Notes: generated from the letters alone by a model not told the origin. DNA of 64,000 nt from Aurantiacibacter spongiae (GCF_003815535.1 NZ_RPFZ01000001.1:1116001-1180000); one strand, 5' to 3'; positions 16,021-24,405 are shown, numbered from the stretch's first letter. Program-made: numbers and translations.

Positions 16021-16911
16021 ATGATCCAGGACGATCGCGACTGCGTCTCCGGTTCGCCGGAGGTCCGGATCCTGGAACGGATCGACCTGCGGTCCGGCCG
16101 CACCGGTCGCGGGAACACCGACGGCCCTACGACCACCGCCGTAGTCCTGGATGTCGAGACGACCGGACTCGATCCCGACAGGGACGTCGTCATCGAACTC
16201 GCCATGCGACGCATCCGGTATGACGGGGACGGGGTGATCGTCGAGATCGGGCGATGCCGGACGTGGCGGGAGGACCCGGGATTCCCGCTCCCTGCCGAGA
16301 TCATCGGGTTGACCGGTCTCACCGATCGTGACCTGAAGGACCAGCGGATCGATGACGACGTCGTGGCGAGGGTCATCGCAACGGCGGATCTCGTCATCGC
16401 ACACAATTGCGCCTTCGACAGACCCATGATGGAGATGCGGCTTCCGCAGCTTCCGAGCCGGCGCTGGGCCTGCTCCTGCGAACAGATCGACTGGCGAAGC
16501 GCCGGATTCGAGGGTCGGGCGCTGGGCTATCTCGCCATGCAGGCCGGCTGGTACTTCGACGGGCATCGGGCGCAGCACGATGTCGACGCGGTCGTCCAGC
16601 TGCTGCGTCACGAGGGCACGCACGGATTGCCGCTCCTCTACGAACTGGACGACAACGCCCACTCCGACAGCCATCTGATCGAGACCGTGGGTGCGCCCTT
16701 CGCGGTGAAGGACGATCTGCGTCTGCGCGGCTACCGCTGGAATCCGGAGGGAAGGGTCTGGTGGCGCGAGGTCTCCGACCGCGAACTGGTGTCCGAGCAG
16801 TCGTGGCTCGCCCGCGAGGTCTATGCCCCCGACAAGGGCGCGCGGGGCCTCGGCCCCCGGATGACGAGGCGCGATGCCTACAGCCGGTATCGGCGATCGC
16901 GAGCCGCATGA
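16021..16911 (+). CDS. DEDDh 3'-5' exonuclease (DnaQ/PolC-like)
   Basis: This 296-residue protein has Exo I VVLDVETTGLD (Asp/Glu), EIIGLTGLTDRDL, Exo II LVIAHNCAFDRPMME and Exo III HRAQHDVDAVVQLL, so the four acidic residues and the general-base His are in place. The exonuclease occupies residues 38-205; the tail (to 296) is charged and includes LRGYRWNPEGRVWWREV, a segment seen after exonuclease domains in related proteins, perhaps a binding module. GGGGGTAGG precedes the ATG. It is the recognisable enzyme of the 15.4-19.2 kb operon. Confidence 0.88.
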   Translation: MIQDDRDCVSGSPEVRILERIDLRSGRTGRGNTDGPTTTAVVLDVETTGLDPDRDVVIELAMRRIRYDGDGVIVEIGRCRTWREDPGFPLPAEIIGLTGLTDRDLKDQRIDDDVVARVIATADLVIAHNCAFDRPMMEMRLPQLPSRRWACSCEQIDWRSAGFEGRALGYLAMQAGWYFDGHRAQHDVDAVVQLLRHEGTHGLPLLYELDDNAHSDSHLIETVGAPFAVKDDLRLRGYRWNPEGRVWWREVSDRELVSEQSWLAREVYAPDKGARGLGPRMTRRDAYSRYRRSRAA

Positions 16912-16955
16912 TGCCGCAAGGCATCACCCCCCCGACACTCCCGAGGAATGTGATC

Positions 16956-17690
16956 ATGGCAGGTAGATCGAAGCGCGGTTCGACTGGCAAGCGGATCGTG
17001 GAGCCGAAATTGCCCGACGGTCTGATGAACGCGGCACCCGTGGTCTATCCGGTCGCCGGCACGAGCATCACCGCGCTGCAGATGTACCACAATCCGGAAC
17101 GGCGACCCGACGGTGACGGTCCTTGGAACGACGAGGCCGACAAGGTCGCCTGGGTCGATGCCGAGACCGGTCTGGGCTGCATCATGCTGCGCCAGCGGAA
17201 CGGGACGATGAGCGGCTACGTGAGCGTGGGGACCGATCACCCGTTGTACGGCTTCGAACCGGACGCCGTTCCGAACGACGTGTCCCGGAGCGTCCATGGT
17301 GGCATCACCTACGCGAAGCCGTGCGAGGTCAATCGCTTCGAGAGACGGGCTCACGGCAAGCCGCGTCAGGAACGCTACACCGTCTGCCATACGACAGGGG
17401 TCAGGACGGTGCAGGACTACCGCATGGTGCAGACCACGCAGGACGAGTTCCACGAGGATCTCTGGTGGATCGGGTTCGACACGGATCATCCCGGCGATCT
17501 GGTACCCAACGCCCGTCAGGGACGGAACCGCAAGGGCGATGTCTACCGCGACCAGTCGTTCGTCTACGGACATTGCGTGGAACTCGCCCGGGGGTTGAAG
17601 CGCCTGAGCGGGAACCGGGCGTCCGGCGATCGCCATGGGACCGATCCCTTGCGTCTGCCGATGCCCGGTTCCCCCGACGGTGGGTCCTGA
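16956..17690 (+). CDS. Hypothetical protein, exonuclease operon
   Basis: This 244-residue protein has a basic start (MAGRSKRGSTGKR), then a globular part with GYVSVGTDHPLYGFEPD, VHGGITYAKPCEV and DLWWIGFDTDHPGDLVPN. The His-Gly-Gly-Ile-Thr and Gly-Phe-Asp-x-x-His pattern resembles uncharacterised proteins seen in phages and plasmids; I do not know a function. I chose the ATG at 16956 because CGAGGA is upstream, though ATGs at 16908/16911 overlap the exonuclease stop. Conserved His and Asp residues could form an active site. Confidence 0.7.
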   Translation: MAGRSKRGSTGKRIVEPKLPDGLMNAAPVVYPVAGTSITALQMYHNPERRPDGDGPWNDEADKVAWVDAETGLGCIMLRQRNGTMSGYVSVGTDHPLYGFEPDAVPNDVSRSVHGGITYAKPCEVNRFERRAHGKPRQERYTVCHTTGVRTVQDYRMVQTTQDEFHEDLWWIGFDTDHPGDLVPNARQGRNRKGDVYRDQSFVYGHCVELARGLKRLSGNRASGDRHGTDPLRLPMPGSPDGGS

Positions 17691-18541
17691 TGGCGGGTCC
17701 TTTCCACCGCTTCGACCATGCGGACGAACGTTACGGGGACGGCCGGCATCCGGACCTGCCCTGGGGATACTGGCTGACCTCCATCGGCGACGTGCCCGGT
17801 CGCCCTCCGCTCCTCGACGACGAGGGCCGGCGGTGGGAATCGGTCCGCGAAGCGTTCTGGACCGGGCGCCTCGGCCTCCCTTCGGTCCGCGACCACTGGG
17901 CGAACGAGATCATGGAGTTCATGGCGAGCTACCTCGCCATCCTCGACGGGCGCTTCGTGGCCCCCGAGGAACGGGTGAGGGACGTCTTCGCTGGAGATCG
18001 TCACCTCGACCGGTTCTTCCACACGTATATGCTGGCGGCCGGTCTGGTGCACGAGTACGACAGCAGGCCCACCGCTGAAGGGTGGGCGGTGCTCAAGATG
18101 CTCATCGCGACGCGGACGCGCGAGGATGCGGATAGCGATGTCGGTCTCGACTGGATCGTGGCCAACAGGACCGCGGCCCGCCCGTCGGAGCGCGCCGCGG
18201 CTGCGGAACGGGTTCAGCGGGCCGAGCACGTCGCTTCCCGCATGGCCCATCGCTTTGCCGCCGATACGATCGGCGGCCGACCGGTGGTGAAGCTGATCGG
18301 CCTCAGGATCACGACGGAGATACCGGTACGGTCCACGCTGTGGTCGATGTCTTGGTCCGACGGCGATCGCTTCGCCCGCGATCGTTTCTACCTCTGGCTG
18401 CTCGAGCGGATCGACCGCTGGGACGACTGGAGCGCCATGGTGACGCGGGACGGGGCACGCGCCCTGACCGAACACCTGATGCGCCTGGCCTTCTGCGATC
18501 GCTTGCTCCAACCGGGACTGGGGTCCGACGATGCGGGATGA
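17690..18541 (+). CDS. Hypothetical protein, exonuclease operon
   Basis: The 283-residue product (MAGPFHRFDHADERYG...) starts at an ATG that overlaps the previous stop by one base (TGATG). It is soluble, rich in Trp and Arg, and mainly helical by appearance (WANEIMEFMASYLAIL, HRFAADTIGGRPVVKLIGLRI). No catalytic motif is recognised. Translational coupling to both neighbours indicates that it works with the exonuclease group. Confidence 0.7.
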   Translation: MAGPFHRFDHADERYGDGRHPDLPWGYWLTSIGDVPGRPPLLDDEGRRWESVREAFWTGRLGLPSVRDHWANEIMEFMASYLAILDGRFVAPEERVRDVFAGDRHLDRFFHTYMLAAGLVHEYDSRPTAEGWAVLKMLIATRTREDADSDVGLDWIVANRTAARPSERAAAAERVQRAEHVASRMAHRFAADTIGGRPVVKLIGLRITTEIPVRSTLWSMSWSDGDRFARDRFYLWLLERIDRWDDWSAMVTRDGARALTEHLMRLAFCDRLLQPGLGSDDAG

Positions 18542-19172
18542 CGATCGCCCATCCCGCTCTGGCAGGACCCTCCGGCATCTGTTCCTCGCCAAAGCGAGAG
18601 GTCGCCGATCGCGTCCCCTGGGCGATCTGATCGCGGTCGTTCTGGTCGACGCGATCTGCTCCGTCGACGGAAGCGACCGGCCCATCACCTGCTACGGTGC
18701 GCTCGATGTCCGGATCGTGGATGGCGACCCCGTGTTCTCCAGCCACCATGTCTCGTGCGGGCGGCCCGCCGACCGGCTGGGCCTCCTGCGCGGACTCGCC
18801 GGGCTCTGTGACCGGCGGATCGTGGTGCTGGGTTCCCCGGACGCGTACGAGACGTTCTGGGACCGTCGTCACCTGTTCCGCGCCGGTGTCGGATTCTTTG
18901 ATGCGATGGTCGGGTTCGGGGACGCCCGGCCATCGGACCTGGTTCTCGTCGGGACGCCGGAGGAAGCGATGATCGAGCTCGCCTCGGTCTTCGGCCTGCG
19001 TGAATGTCGCGGGAGCGACATCCTGCGCCAAGCGCGATGCGCGGAAGTACGCGCGCAACTGGTGTGGTTGGCTTACGTGGCGAGCAGGGCGGGGAAGAGG
19101 GAGGCGAGAGACCTCTTCGCCGCGTTCAGAGCGTGGAAGGCGCTGGAGGATGCGCGGCCGATCCCGTTCTAG
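18531..19172 (+). CDS. Hypothetical protein, last gene of exonuclease operon
   Basis: This 213-residue protein overlaps the preceding gene by 11 bases. After an Arg-rich start come alternating hydrophobic strands and helices (DLIAVVLVDAICSVDGS, ALDVRIVDGD, RIVVLGSPDAYETFW) that suggest an alpha/beta fold, perhaps nuclease-like, but the motifs are not clear enough to name. The operon appears to end here; 238 bp without a convincing gene precede the methyltransferase gene. Confidence 0.68.
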   Translation: MRDDDRPSRSGRTLRHLFLAKARGRRSRPLGDLIAVVLVDAICSVDGSDRPITCYGALDVRIVDGDPVFSSHHVSCGRPADRLGLLRGLAGLCDRRIVVLGSPDAYETFWDRRHLFRAGVGFFDAMVGFGDARPSDLVLVGTPEEAMIELASVFGLRECRGSDILRQARCAEVRAQLVWLAYVASRAGKREARDLFAAFRAWKALEDARPIPF

Positions 19173-19410
19173 CGGTGTGGGTCGATATCACGCCTGCGCC
19201 GGCTGGTATCTTGATCATGCAGGGAAGCTTCTTTCGCGACACGGCTCCCATGATGGCTCCGTGGCGCTTTGGGGTCGAGGATTGCCCTTTTTCCGGCATT
19301 GTGCCGGCTATCTTCCTGCATCGTAAGTTGATCGTGAAGAAGTCCGTTGCCCTCCTTGCGCAGTACCGATGCTGCAGTATGTCTATCGGTCTAGGCGGGA
19401 GAGCAGCGCT

Positions 19411-20250
19411 ATGACTGTCGAACGGGCGCAGATTGATCTACAGGAAGCAATCAACGCCATCTCGGACGTCGTTCAGAATCGGCCCCGGCCGATCCGGAGC
19501 ATCGATCAGATCTACATGAAGGCCGGGGACATGGTCATGCAGGCCGAGCTGGTCGCTTATTGGGCTAACGGCAAGAAGCTGGCCTTCATCGGGGACGGCG
19601 ATGCAATCAGCGTGTGTGTGGCGCACCTCAAGGAACGCGGCATTCTGCCGTATGGCCCGTCGCAGATAACCGTCTTCGACTTCGACGAGCGGCAGGTCCA
19701 TTCCATCAAGAGCTTCGCGGAGCGCAAGCACATCCGGCTGCTCAATGCCGAGTTGTATAATGCTCGCGACCCTTTCCCGATGACCAATCGCTTTGAGCGC
19801 TTCTACACCAATCCGCCTTGGGGGCAGTCGAACGATGGCGAGAGCGTCCATATCTTCATGGAAAGAGGGATGGAGGCCTGCGGTCACGGTGGTCAGGGAA
19901 TGATCGTCATCGCCGACGACGAGGAGCTCGAATGGCCCAAGCGCGTCCTCTATACCACCCAGAAGCGCGCTTCCGAACTTGGCTATTTCGTCAGCCGGAT
20001 GCAGCCGCTGATGCATTCCTATCACCTCGACGACGACGCGCTTCTCAGGTCCTGTAATCTTTTCGTCGAAGCTCTCCCCGGGAACCGCCAACCGGCGGAA
20101 AGCAGGGAAGTGGACAAGGAGCGGCTGACGAATTTCTACGGACGCGACCAGAATCTCCGGATGCGCTATATAAGGTCCAGCCGCCCCCTCACGTTCGAAG
20201 CGGCGGACGAGGATGATTGGAAGCCAGAATTCTACGAGGACACCGAATGA
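19411..20250 (+). CDS. BpsA-like SAM-dependent methyltransferase-fold protein
   Basis: This 279-residue protein has a Rossmann methyltransferase core: KKLAFIGDGDAISVCVA (residues 56-72, co-substrate loop), ITVFDFDERQVHSI (86-99) and FYTNPPWGQS (131-140, NPPW motif). The order GDGD...FDFDER...NPPW matches the N4-bis(aminopropyl)spermidine synthase (BpsA, PF01861) family; NPPW is also typical of amino-group methyltransferases on DNA. GGGAGAG precedes the ATG. It overlaps the next gene by ATGA. In this setting a modification role in a defence- or toxin-type system is more likely than polyamine synthesis; this is inference. Confidence 0.72.
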   Translation: MTVERAQIDLQEAINAISDVVQNRPRPIRSIDQIYMKAGDMVMQAELVAYWANGKKLAFIGDGDAISVCVAHLKERGILPYGPSQITVFDFDERQVHSIKSFAERKHIRLLNAELYNARDPFPMTNRFERFYTNPPWGQSNDGESVHIFMERGMEACGHGGQGMIVIADDEELEWPKRVLYTTQKRASELGYFVSRMQPLMHSYHLDDDALLRSCNLFVEALPGNRQPAESREVDKERLTNFYGRDQNLRMRYIRSSRPLTFEAADEDDWKPEFYEDTE

Positions 20251-20819
20251 GCGAGATAATCCACCCGGGCGCCGGACTGCTGTATATGAAGGTGGGGACC
20301 CACGCACGTGAAGGCCTCGAGGAGATCATCGCGCGCAAGCGCAAGGAGATCGACGACGCCGGGTTCGCGATGTGGGGCTATGGGGGAAACACCTGCCATC
20401 CGCGCTCCATGGTCCAGCCATTTGCGAAGAGCATCGCCGAGAAGGGGCAACCGATCCATCTCGTAATGCATGAGATGAACTCTCGCCATTATGCGGAGCA
20501 GGTGCGGGCCGAGCGCTATTCGATCGACGGCACGAAGTGGGAGACCATCCCCAAGGCGATCAATGTGCTGGGGTCGCGGTTCGCCCTGATGATTAAGGAT
20601 CTGCGTGAACACGAGGATGAGCTGGATCTGGCCGCCACCAGGGTTGGCGTAGGACGCAATGAAGGCCGCCTCGGAAGCCGCTATGTCCAGGGACAGGCGG
20701 ACAAGGCCTGTCTCCTGGTCACCGAGCCTGAGCTGGTCAACGAGGAAAGAAGGCCCGTGAAGATCGACCTCGTCGCGGAACTCGTGGATCCCTATGCGGT
20801 CTTCCTAAGCGAGAAGTGA
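20247..20819 (+). CDS. Hypothetical protein with WGYGGN motif, partner of the methyltransferase
   Basis: This 190-residue protein is translationally coupled to the methyltransferase gene (ATGA). Features are MWGYGGNTCHP (42-52), IHLVMHEMNS (70-79), IPKAINVLGSRFAL and a C-terminal ELVDPYAVFLS. The family has no function known to me. The same order of motifs occurs in the gene at 22504-23223, suggesting a shared fold. The gene ends inside the PIN gene on the other strand, with a 15-base tail-to-tail overlap. Confidence 0.7.
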   Translation: MSEIIHPGAGLLYMKVGTHAREGLEEIIARKRKEIDDAGFAMWGYGGNTCHPRSMVQPFAKSIAEKGQPIHLVMHEMNSRHYAEQVRAERYSIDGTKWETIPKAINVLGSRFALMIKDLREHEDELDLAATRVGVGRNEGRLGSRYVQGQADKACLLVTEPELVNEERRPVKIDLVAELVDPYAVFLSEK

Positions 20820-21458
20820 GCCGTCGTGCAGGAGGGGGCCTGCTCCTCGCCTGATCTCGGCGATGAAGCTTTCCAGGCCCTCGTCCAATTGCCCCGGGTC
20901 CCAATCCTGGCGCCCGCAAGAACAGATGAGGCGCATTGCACCGTCGACTTCTGGTTCGGCGCAGATCTTGTCACGCACCGTGAGGGGTTGCGTCGCAGCG
21001 ACGATCGCTCGGATCGCTTGCTCCAGGCACACGAGGCGATCCTCGAGCGCGAGGCCTTGGTCTTCGTTGATCTCGGACATCGCGCGTATGGCGCGTTTGT
21101 CGCCGGTGAGGAGCAGCGGGATGCACCTGTTCGCTGCGATGGCGAACAGCTGCGCCTCTCCGGGATCGATCGGCAGATTCCGCACTTGGGCGACCTCAAC
21201 GATCTCCGCCGCCAGTTCGGCCTCTTGCTGGTCAGGCTCCAGGCATTCCAGCTGGGACAGGAGGATATCGAGGTTCCTGCCTCCGGCCTCCCGATCATTC
21301 AGCCTCAGGCGTGACATCTGCCTTGCTGCGATGAGATGCACGAGACCAAGCGTGGCCGGTTTCCCGTTCGCGGACAATATTCCGAGCAGCTCTCCCTCGA
21401 GATTCCAGGCAGCGCATTTCAGGACGATGTCGGTATCGAGGCAGGGTCCTTCACTCAT
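20805..21458 (-). CDS. PIN-like domain protein (putative RNase toxin)
   Basis: This 217-residue protein opens with PCLDTDIVLKCAAW and later has LFAIAANRCIPLLLTGDKRAIRAM, the LDTD and TGDKR pattern of PIN-fold ribonucleases; acidic residues between (QLECLEPD, AELAAEIVE) could complete the metal site. It has a long C-terminal extension with CSCGRQDW. The ATG at 21458 overlaps the stop of the ImmA/IrrE gene (ATGAGTGA), so the two are coupled. Pairs of an ImmA/IrrE peptidase with a PIN protein occur in toxin-antitoxin-like loci. Confidence 0.7.
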   Translation of the reverse strand: MSEGPCLDTDIVLKCAAWNLEGELLGILSANGKPATLGLVHLIAARQMSRLRLNDREAGGRNLDILLSQLECLEPDQQEAELAAEIVEVAQVRNLPIDPGEAQLFAIAANRCIPLLLTGDKRAIRAMSEINEDQGLALEDRLVCLEQAIRAIVAATQPLTVRDKICAEPEVDGAMRLICSCGRQDWDPGQLDEGLESFIAEIRRGAGPLLHDGSLLA

Positions 21459-22446
21459 CGTCGAAACCAAGAATTCTCTTGACGAACGAGGCGTTGTCGG
21501 AGCCTAGGCTCTCGAAACTGAGCTGACTCCGGGCCACGGCGTTGACCAGATCGCCGACCGGAGCAGGTTCGGTCTGGATGAGCTTCAGGGCTGCCATCGC
21601 AACAGGCCAGGCGTTCTGACGGTAGCCTACGGCGAGAGCGAGCGCTCCCGGATCGATACCCATTTCCGGACCCTGGCGCTTTACCGCTTCTGCGAGCATG
21701 GCATGGTTGAAGGTGTCCAGATTAAGCCGGATATCAGGATCGGGATCGCCTAGGAGGACTTCGAGGGCATACCGGTCCGCGGCGCGTTCCTCTTCATCGT
21801 CTTCGACAGCAGCACCGGGATCCTCAGCATCGACAAGAAGCTCATCGGAGCGAACATGGCCGAGGGCGATGTGTCCTATTTCATGCGCGAGGGTGAAGGC
21901 CATAGGGGAGAGGAACGAGGTTTCCCGCACCAGAAGAATGGCGTGGCGCTTATCGCGGGAAGCGACCATGGCGTGCATGGCCTTGCGATCCAGCGGCCAG
22001 ATCTTGAGGTGGGCTACCGGGACGCCAAGGGCCCAGCAGGCGGTGATCAGGCTCGGCAGATCGACTGTCGAACTTTCCGTCAGCAGGATGCTCCTGAGGT
22101 TCGCGGCGGAGAGGCCAACAAGTCCGGGACCGTCGCCCGCGGCTTGGATGAGCGATCCGGCCATACTAGTCCCGAAGGACTCCAGAGCGCCGAGTTCGGA
22201 CGTCTCGCTGGCCTTCAGGTGCTTGAAGCGCGCCCGATCGTGCCAGACGAAATCGACCTTCTCCCCGATCAGGGCCTTCGGGGCGATGCCGAGGTTACGG
22301 GCAAGTGAAAGCCGGAGTTCCACCTGAGCCGAGGTCGAGCTGGCGGCGGCGTCGCTCCACCAGGCGGGCCAGGCAGCGTCGATGACTGCCGAACTCAGAC
22401 CGGCAGCGCGCAGATCCTGCCTCAGTTTCGACGCGCTATCGGTCAT
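21451..22446 (-). CDS. ImmA/IrrE family metallopeptidase
   Basis: The 331-residue product has the zinc peptidase motif TLAHEIGHIALGH (HEIGH at 188-192) and downstream EEERAADRYALEVL giving the third ligand. Residues 1-80 (WPAWWSDAAASSTSAQVELRLSL split around a short loop) look like a helical DNA-binding or recognition module preceding the peptidase. ImmA/IrrE enzymes cleave repressors to switch on genes of mobile elements or stress responses. The ATG at 22446 was chosen over a TTG seven codons upstream. It is the first gene of the pair with the PIN protein. Confidence 0.85.
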   Translation of the reverse strand: MTDSASKLRQDLRAAGLSSAVIDAAWPAWWSDAAASSTSAQVELRLSLARNLGIAPKALIGEKVDFVWHDRARFKHLKASETSELGALESFGTSMAGSLIQAAGDGPGLVGLSAANLRSILLTESSTVDLPSLITACWALGVPVAHLKIWPLDRKAMHAMVASRDKRHAILLVRETSFLSPMAFTLAHEIGHIALGHVRSDELLVDAEDPGAAVEDDEEERAADRYALEVLLGDPDPDIRLNLDTFNHAMLAEAVKRQGPEMGIDPGALALAVGYRQNAWPVAMAALKLIQTEPAPVGDLVNAVARSQLSFESLGSDNASFVKRILGFDDE

Positions 22447-22503
22447 TGGGATCGTCCCCCGGTTCAATCCTGCCCGAAGGCATAGCGGGAGAAGTGGGCC
22501 GGA

Positions 22504-23223
22504 TCAAATCACGAACAGGTAATCCTGCTGATCGTGCCGCGCCGGGATTGCGGGCCGGACCGTGCGCCTTGCCGCATCGACCATCTCCAGCCATTCCTGC
22601 TCGTCCATTGGAGTTTCGTCGAGCAGCGCCCTCATCGACGAGGACAGTTCCACGGGATCGACCAGCTTGACCCACATCCCACCTGTCATTCGTGCACGCA
22701 TCGCAATCCTGTAGTCGGGATCTCCGAATAGTGAGTGCCGTTCGAGCAAGGCGGTAGTCTGCGAAGCGCCAACCGCCTTGCCAGCGCCAAAATTGCGATA
22801 GGCGCTGGGGTCGAAGGGGCCTTCGTCCGCGACCGCGAGCTCCTTTTCCGACCGACAGACCAGAGCGTAGTGGCAGTTTCTGGACCCGGCGCGGCTCGTC
22901 ACGAGGACATGCCTCGGCAGGTCCCGGACCGCACCGAACTGATCGATGTATCGACGCCAGGCGTGCACCTTCGCGGGAGCTACGTCTTTCGCCTTCGGTT
23001 TCGACTTCATCATCGAGAATACGACGTCCAGTGTTGCGCCCATGCGCGCTAGGGCAGGAATGGCTCTGGCCGGGGCATTGCCGACTCCCCAGAAGAACAG
23101 CCCATCGCCGATACGCCGTTCCATTTCCTTGCGGCACACGATGGTATTCAGCCCCTGCCCGGACTCGGCCTGCATACGCGTCCAGCAGATCCGGTCGAGA
23201 TCGGTTTGAAGCGTTGCAACCAC
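22504..23223 (-). CDS. Hypothetical protein with WGVGNA motif, related to the 20247 gene product
   Basis: This 239-residue protein begins at a GTG with AGAGGAG seven bases upstream; an in-frame ATG 25 codons earlier lacks such a site. It shows LFFWGVGNAPA (42-52), LDVVFSMMKSKP (65-76), LPRHVLVTSR and a C-terminal WVKLVDPVELSS. These line up in order with the motifs of the protein at 20247-20819, so I infer a common family of unknown function. The gene lies 57 bases upstream of the ImmA/IrrE gene on the same strand and may be co-transcribed. Confidence 0.7.
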   Translation of the reverse strand: MVATLQTDLDRICWTRMQAESGQGLNTIVCRKEMERRIGDGLFFWGVGNAPARAIPALARMGATLDVVFSMMKSKPKAKDVAPAKVHAWRRYIDQFGAVRDLPRHVLVTSRAGSRNCHYALVCRSEKELAVADEGPFDPSAYRNFGAGKAVGASQTTALLERHSLFGDPDYRIAMRARMTGGMWVKLVDPVELSSSMRALLDETPMDEQEWLEMVDAARRTVRPAIPARHDQQDYLFVI

Positions 23224-23384
23224 GTCGTTCTCCTCTTTACAGAATCGTATCATATACCAAAGCAGCGATCTACCGAATTCCGCTCCGCCTGTGGACATCT
23301 GTGTTTACAAGGTTGGTTGGAGGTGGTGGACGGTCGGTTGACGGGAGGGGACAAGATCGTTTCTTTTTTTTACAGATACGTTCC

Positions 23385-23903
23385 ATGAAGCCTGGAAGGA
23401 CGCCTGAGTGGAATGTGATCGCGGAGCAGGGGAAGCCGTTCTGGCTGGACCTTGTGACGATCACGTCCAAAGCGAAGGTGCAGTTGCCCATGGTGCTTCG
23501 ACGGCGCGTGTCGTGGGCGACCCCCGAAGCGAGCCTCGCGCTCCTCGCGGTCCTGTCGAGTGATGGCAGTGTGTGCATGTCTCCGCTAAAGGACCGCCGG
23601 GCGGATCTCGACCGTCTTTCGCAGACGTTATCGGAGTGCGAGCCCGACGAATGCGAGACGCTCGTCTTCGCCGCCATGGCGACCTACAATCGTGTTACGT
23701 TGCAGCCCGATGGTCGATTGCGTCTTTCCCCCCTACTCGCGCATGCGCTCGACGCTAAGAAGGATGGGGTGATCTGGGTCGGTGCCTACCGCGAGTCCAT
23801 TACCCTCTGGTCGGAAGCCGCGTGGTCGGGGGCATTCACCCGCGGCGTAGCCTCGTTGGAAGCGGCCATAGCGAGTAATGAGACTCCCGGTACGTCGAGG
23901 TAA
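23385..23903 (+). CDS. MraZ/AbrB-like domain protein, hypothetical
   Basis: The 172-residue product has two stretches like the swapped-hairpin DNA-binding fold: KVQLPMVLRRRVSW (about 32-45) and RLRLSPLLAHALDAKKDGVIWVGAYRESITLWSEAAW (split here around residue 125), the latter close to the MraZ pattern of core, hydrophobic strand and E/ITLW. The first half lacks the usual glycine. It may regulate this block or be an antitoxin. It is divergent from the gene at 22504-23223, with 161 bp between them holding a run of nine T residues. Confidence 0.6.
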   Translation: MKPGRTPEWNVIAEQGKPFWLDLVTITSKAKVQLPMVLRRRVSWATPEASLALLAVLSSDGSVCMSPLKDRRADLDRLSQTLSECEPDECETLVFAAMATYNRVTLQPDGRLRLSPLLAHALDAKKDGVIWVGAYRESITLWSEAAWSGAFTRGVASLEAAIASNETPGTSR

Positions 23904-24329
23904 GCCGAATCGGGACCCCACTGTTGATCGCCCTGCGAATGATGGTGGCAACCCGCAGACTTCGATCGGCTGTCCGCCCCTGACATTCATTAGATTGTCG
24001 TATGGGGTCTTACGCGTACCTGTGGATGATCGCCAAGCACGGGGCGATAGCTGTAGCCAAGACAACGGGTGAACCGGCGCGATAACGTCCCTCGTGGGTG
24101 ATTCACGGCCGTCTTCGCGATGATGTGCTTCAAGGCGCTGGAGCACCGAAGAGCCACATCCTCTCGTTGGTCGACCGCGCCATTGACAAGGGAGACGCCC
24201 AGAGCACGCTGATTCCGACTACCGTAACGTGTCATAAAACCGGAGCAATTACCGGCGGAAATAGGTCACTGACAGAATTCGGCCCGCTTTAATGACAATG
24301 ACAGGATGTGCCAGCGGCTTGAAACCTGG
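23904..24329. other. Gene-poor interval beside tRNA-Lys
   Basis: No frame in this 426-bp stretch is convincing: frames are short, broken by stops and without known motifs. It could be decayed mobile DNA at an island edge. I looked for an integrase, a transposase and a copy of the tRNA 3' end and recognised none. Confidence 0.6.
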
Positions 24330-24405
24330 TGGTGAGCCCTGCTGGGTTCGAACCAGCGACCTACTGATTAAAAGTCAGTTGCTCTACCGACTGAGCTAAG
24401 GGCCC
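24330..24405 (-). tRNA. tRNA-Lys (anticodon TTT), CCA encoded
   Basis: The minus strand folds as a 76-nt tRNA: acceptor arm GGGCCCT paired with AGGGCTC, D-arm AGCTCAGTCGGTAGAGC, anticodon stem ACTGA/TCAGT around loop CTTTTAA (anticodon TTT, Lys), and T-arm with GGTTCGAACC, followed by A and an encoded CCA. Its 3' end faces the accessory region on the left, the typical side for integration of genomic islands. Confidence 0.95.

Noticed and set aside
23904-24329. Integrase or transposase remnant beside tRNA-Lys
   Set aside because: I read all six frames for catalytic motifs (R-H-R-Y, DDE) and saw none, so a remnant is possible but not supported.
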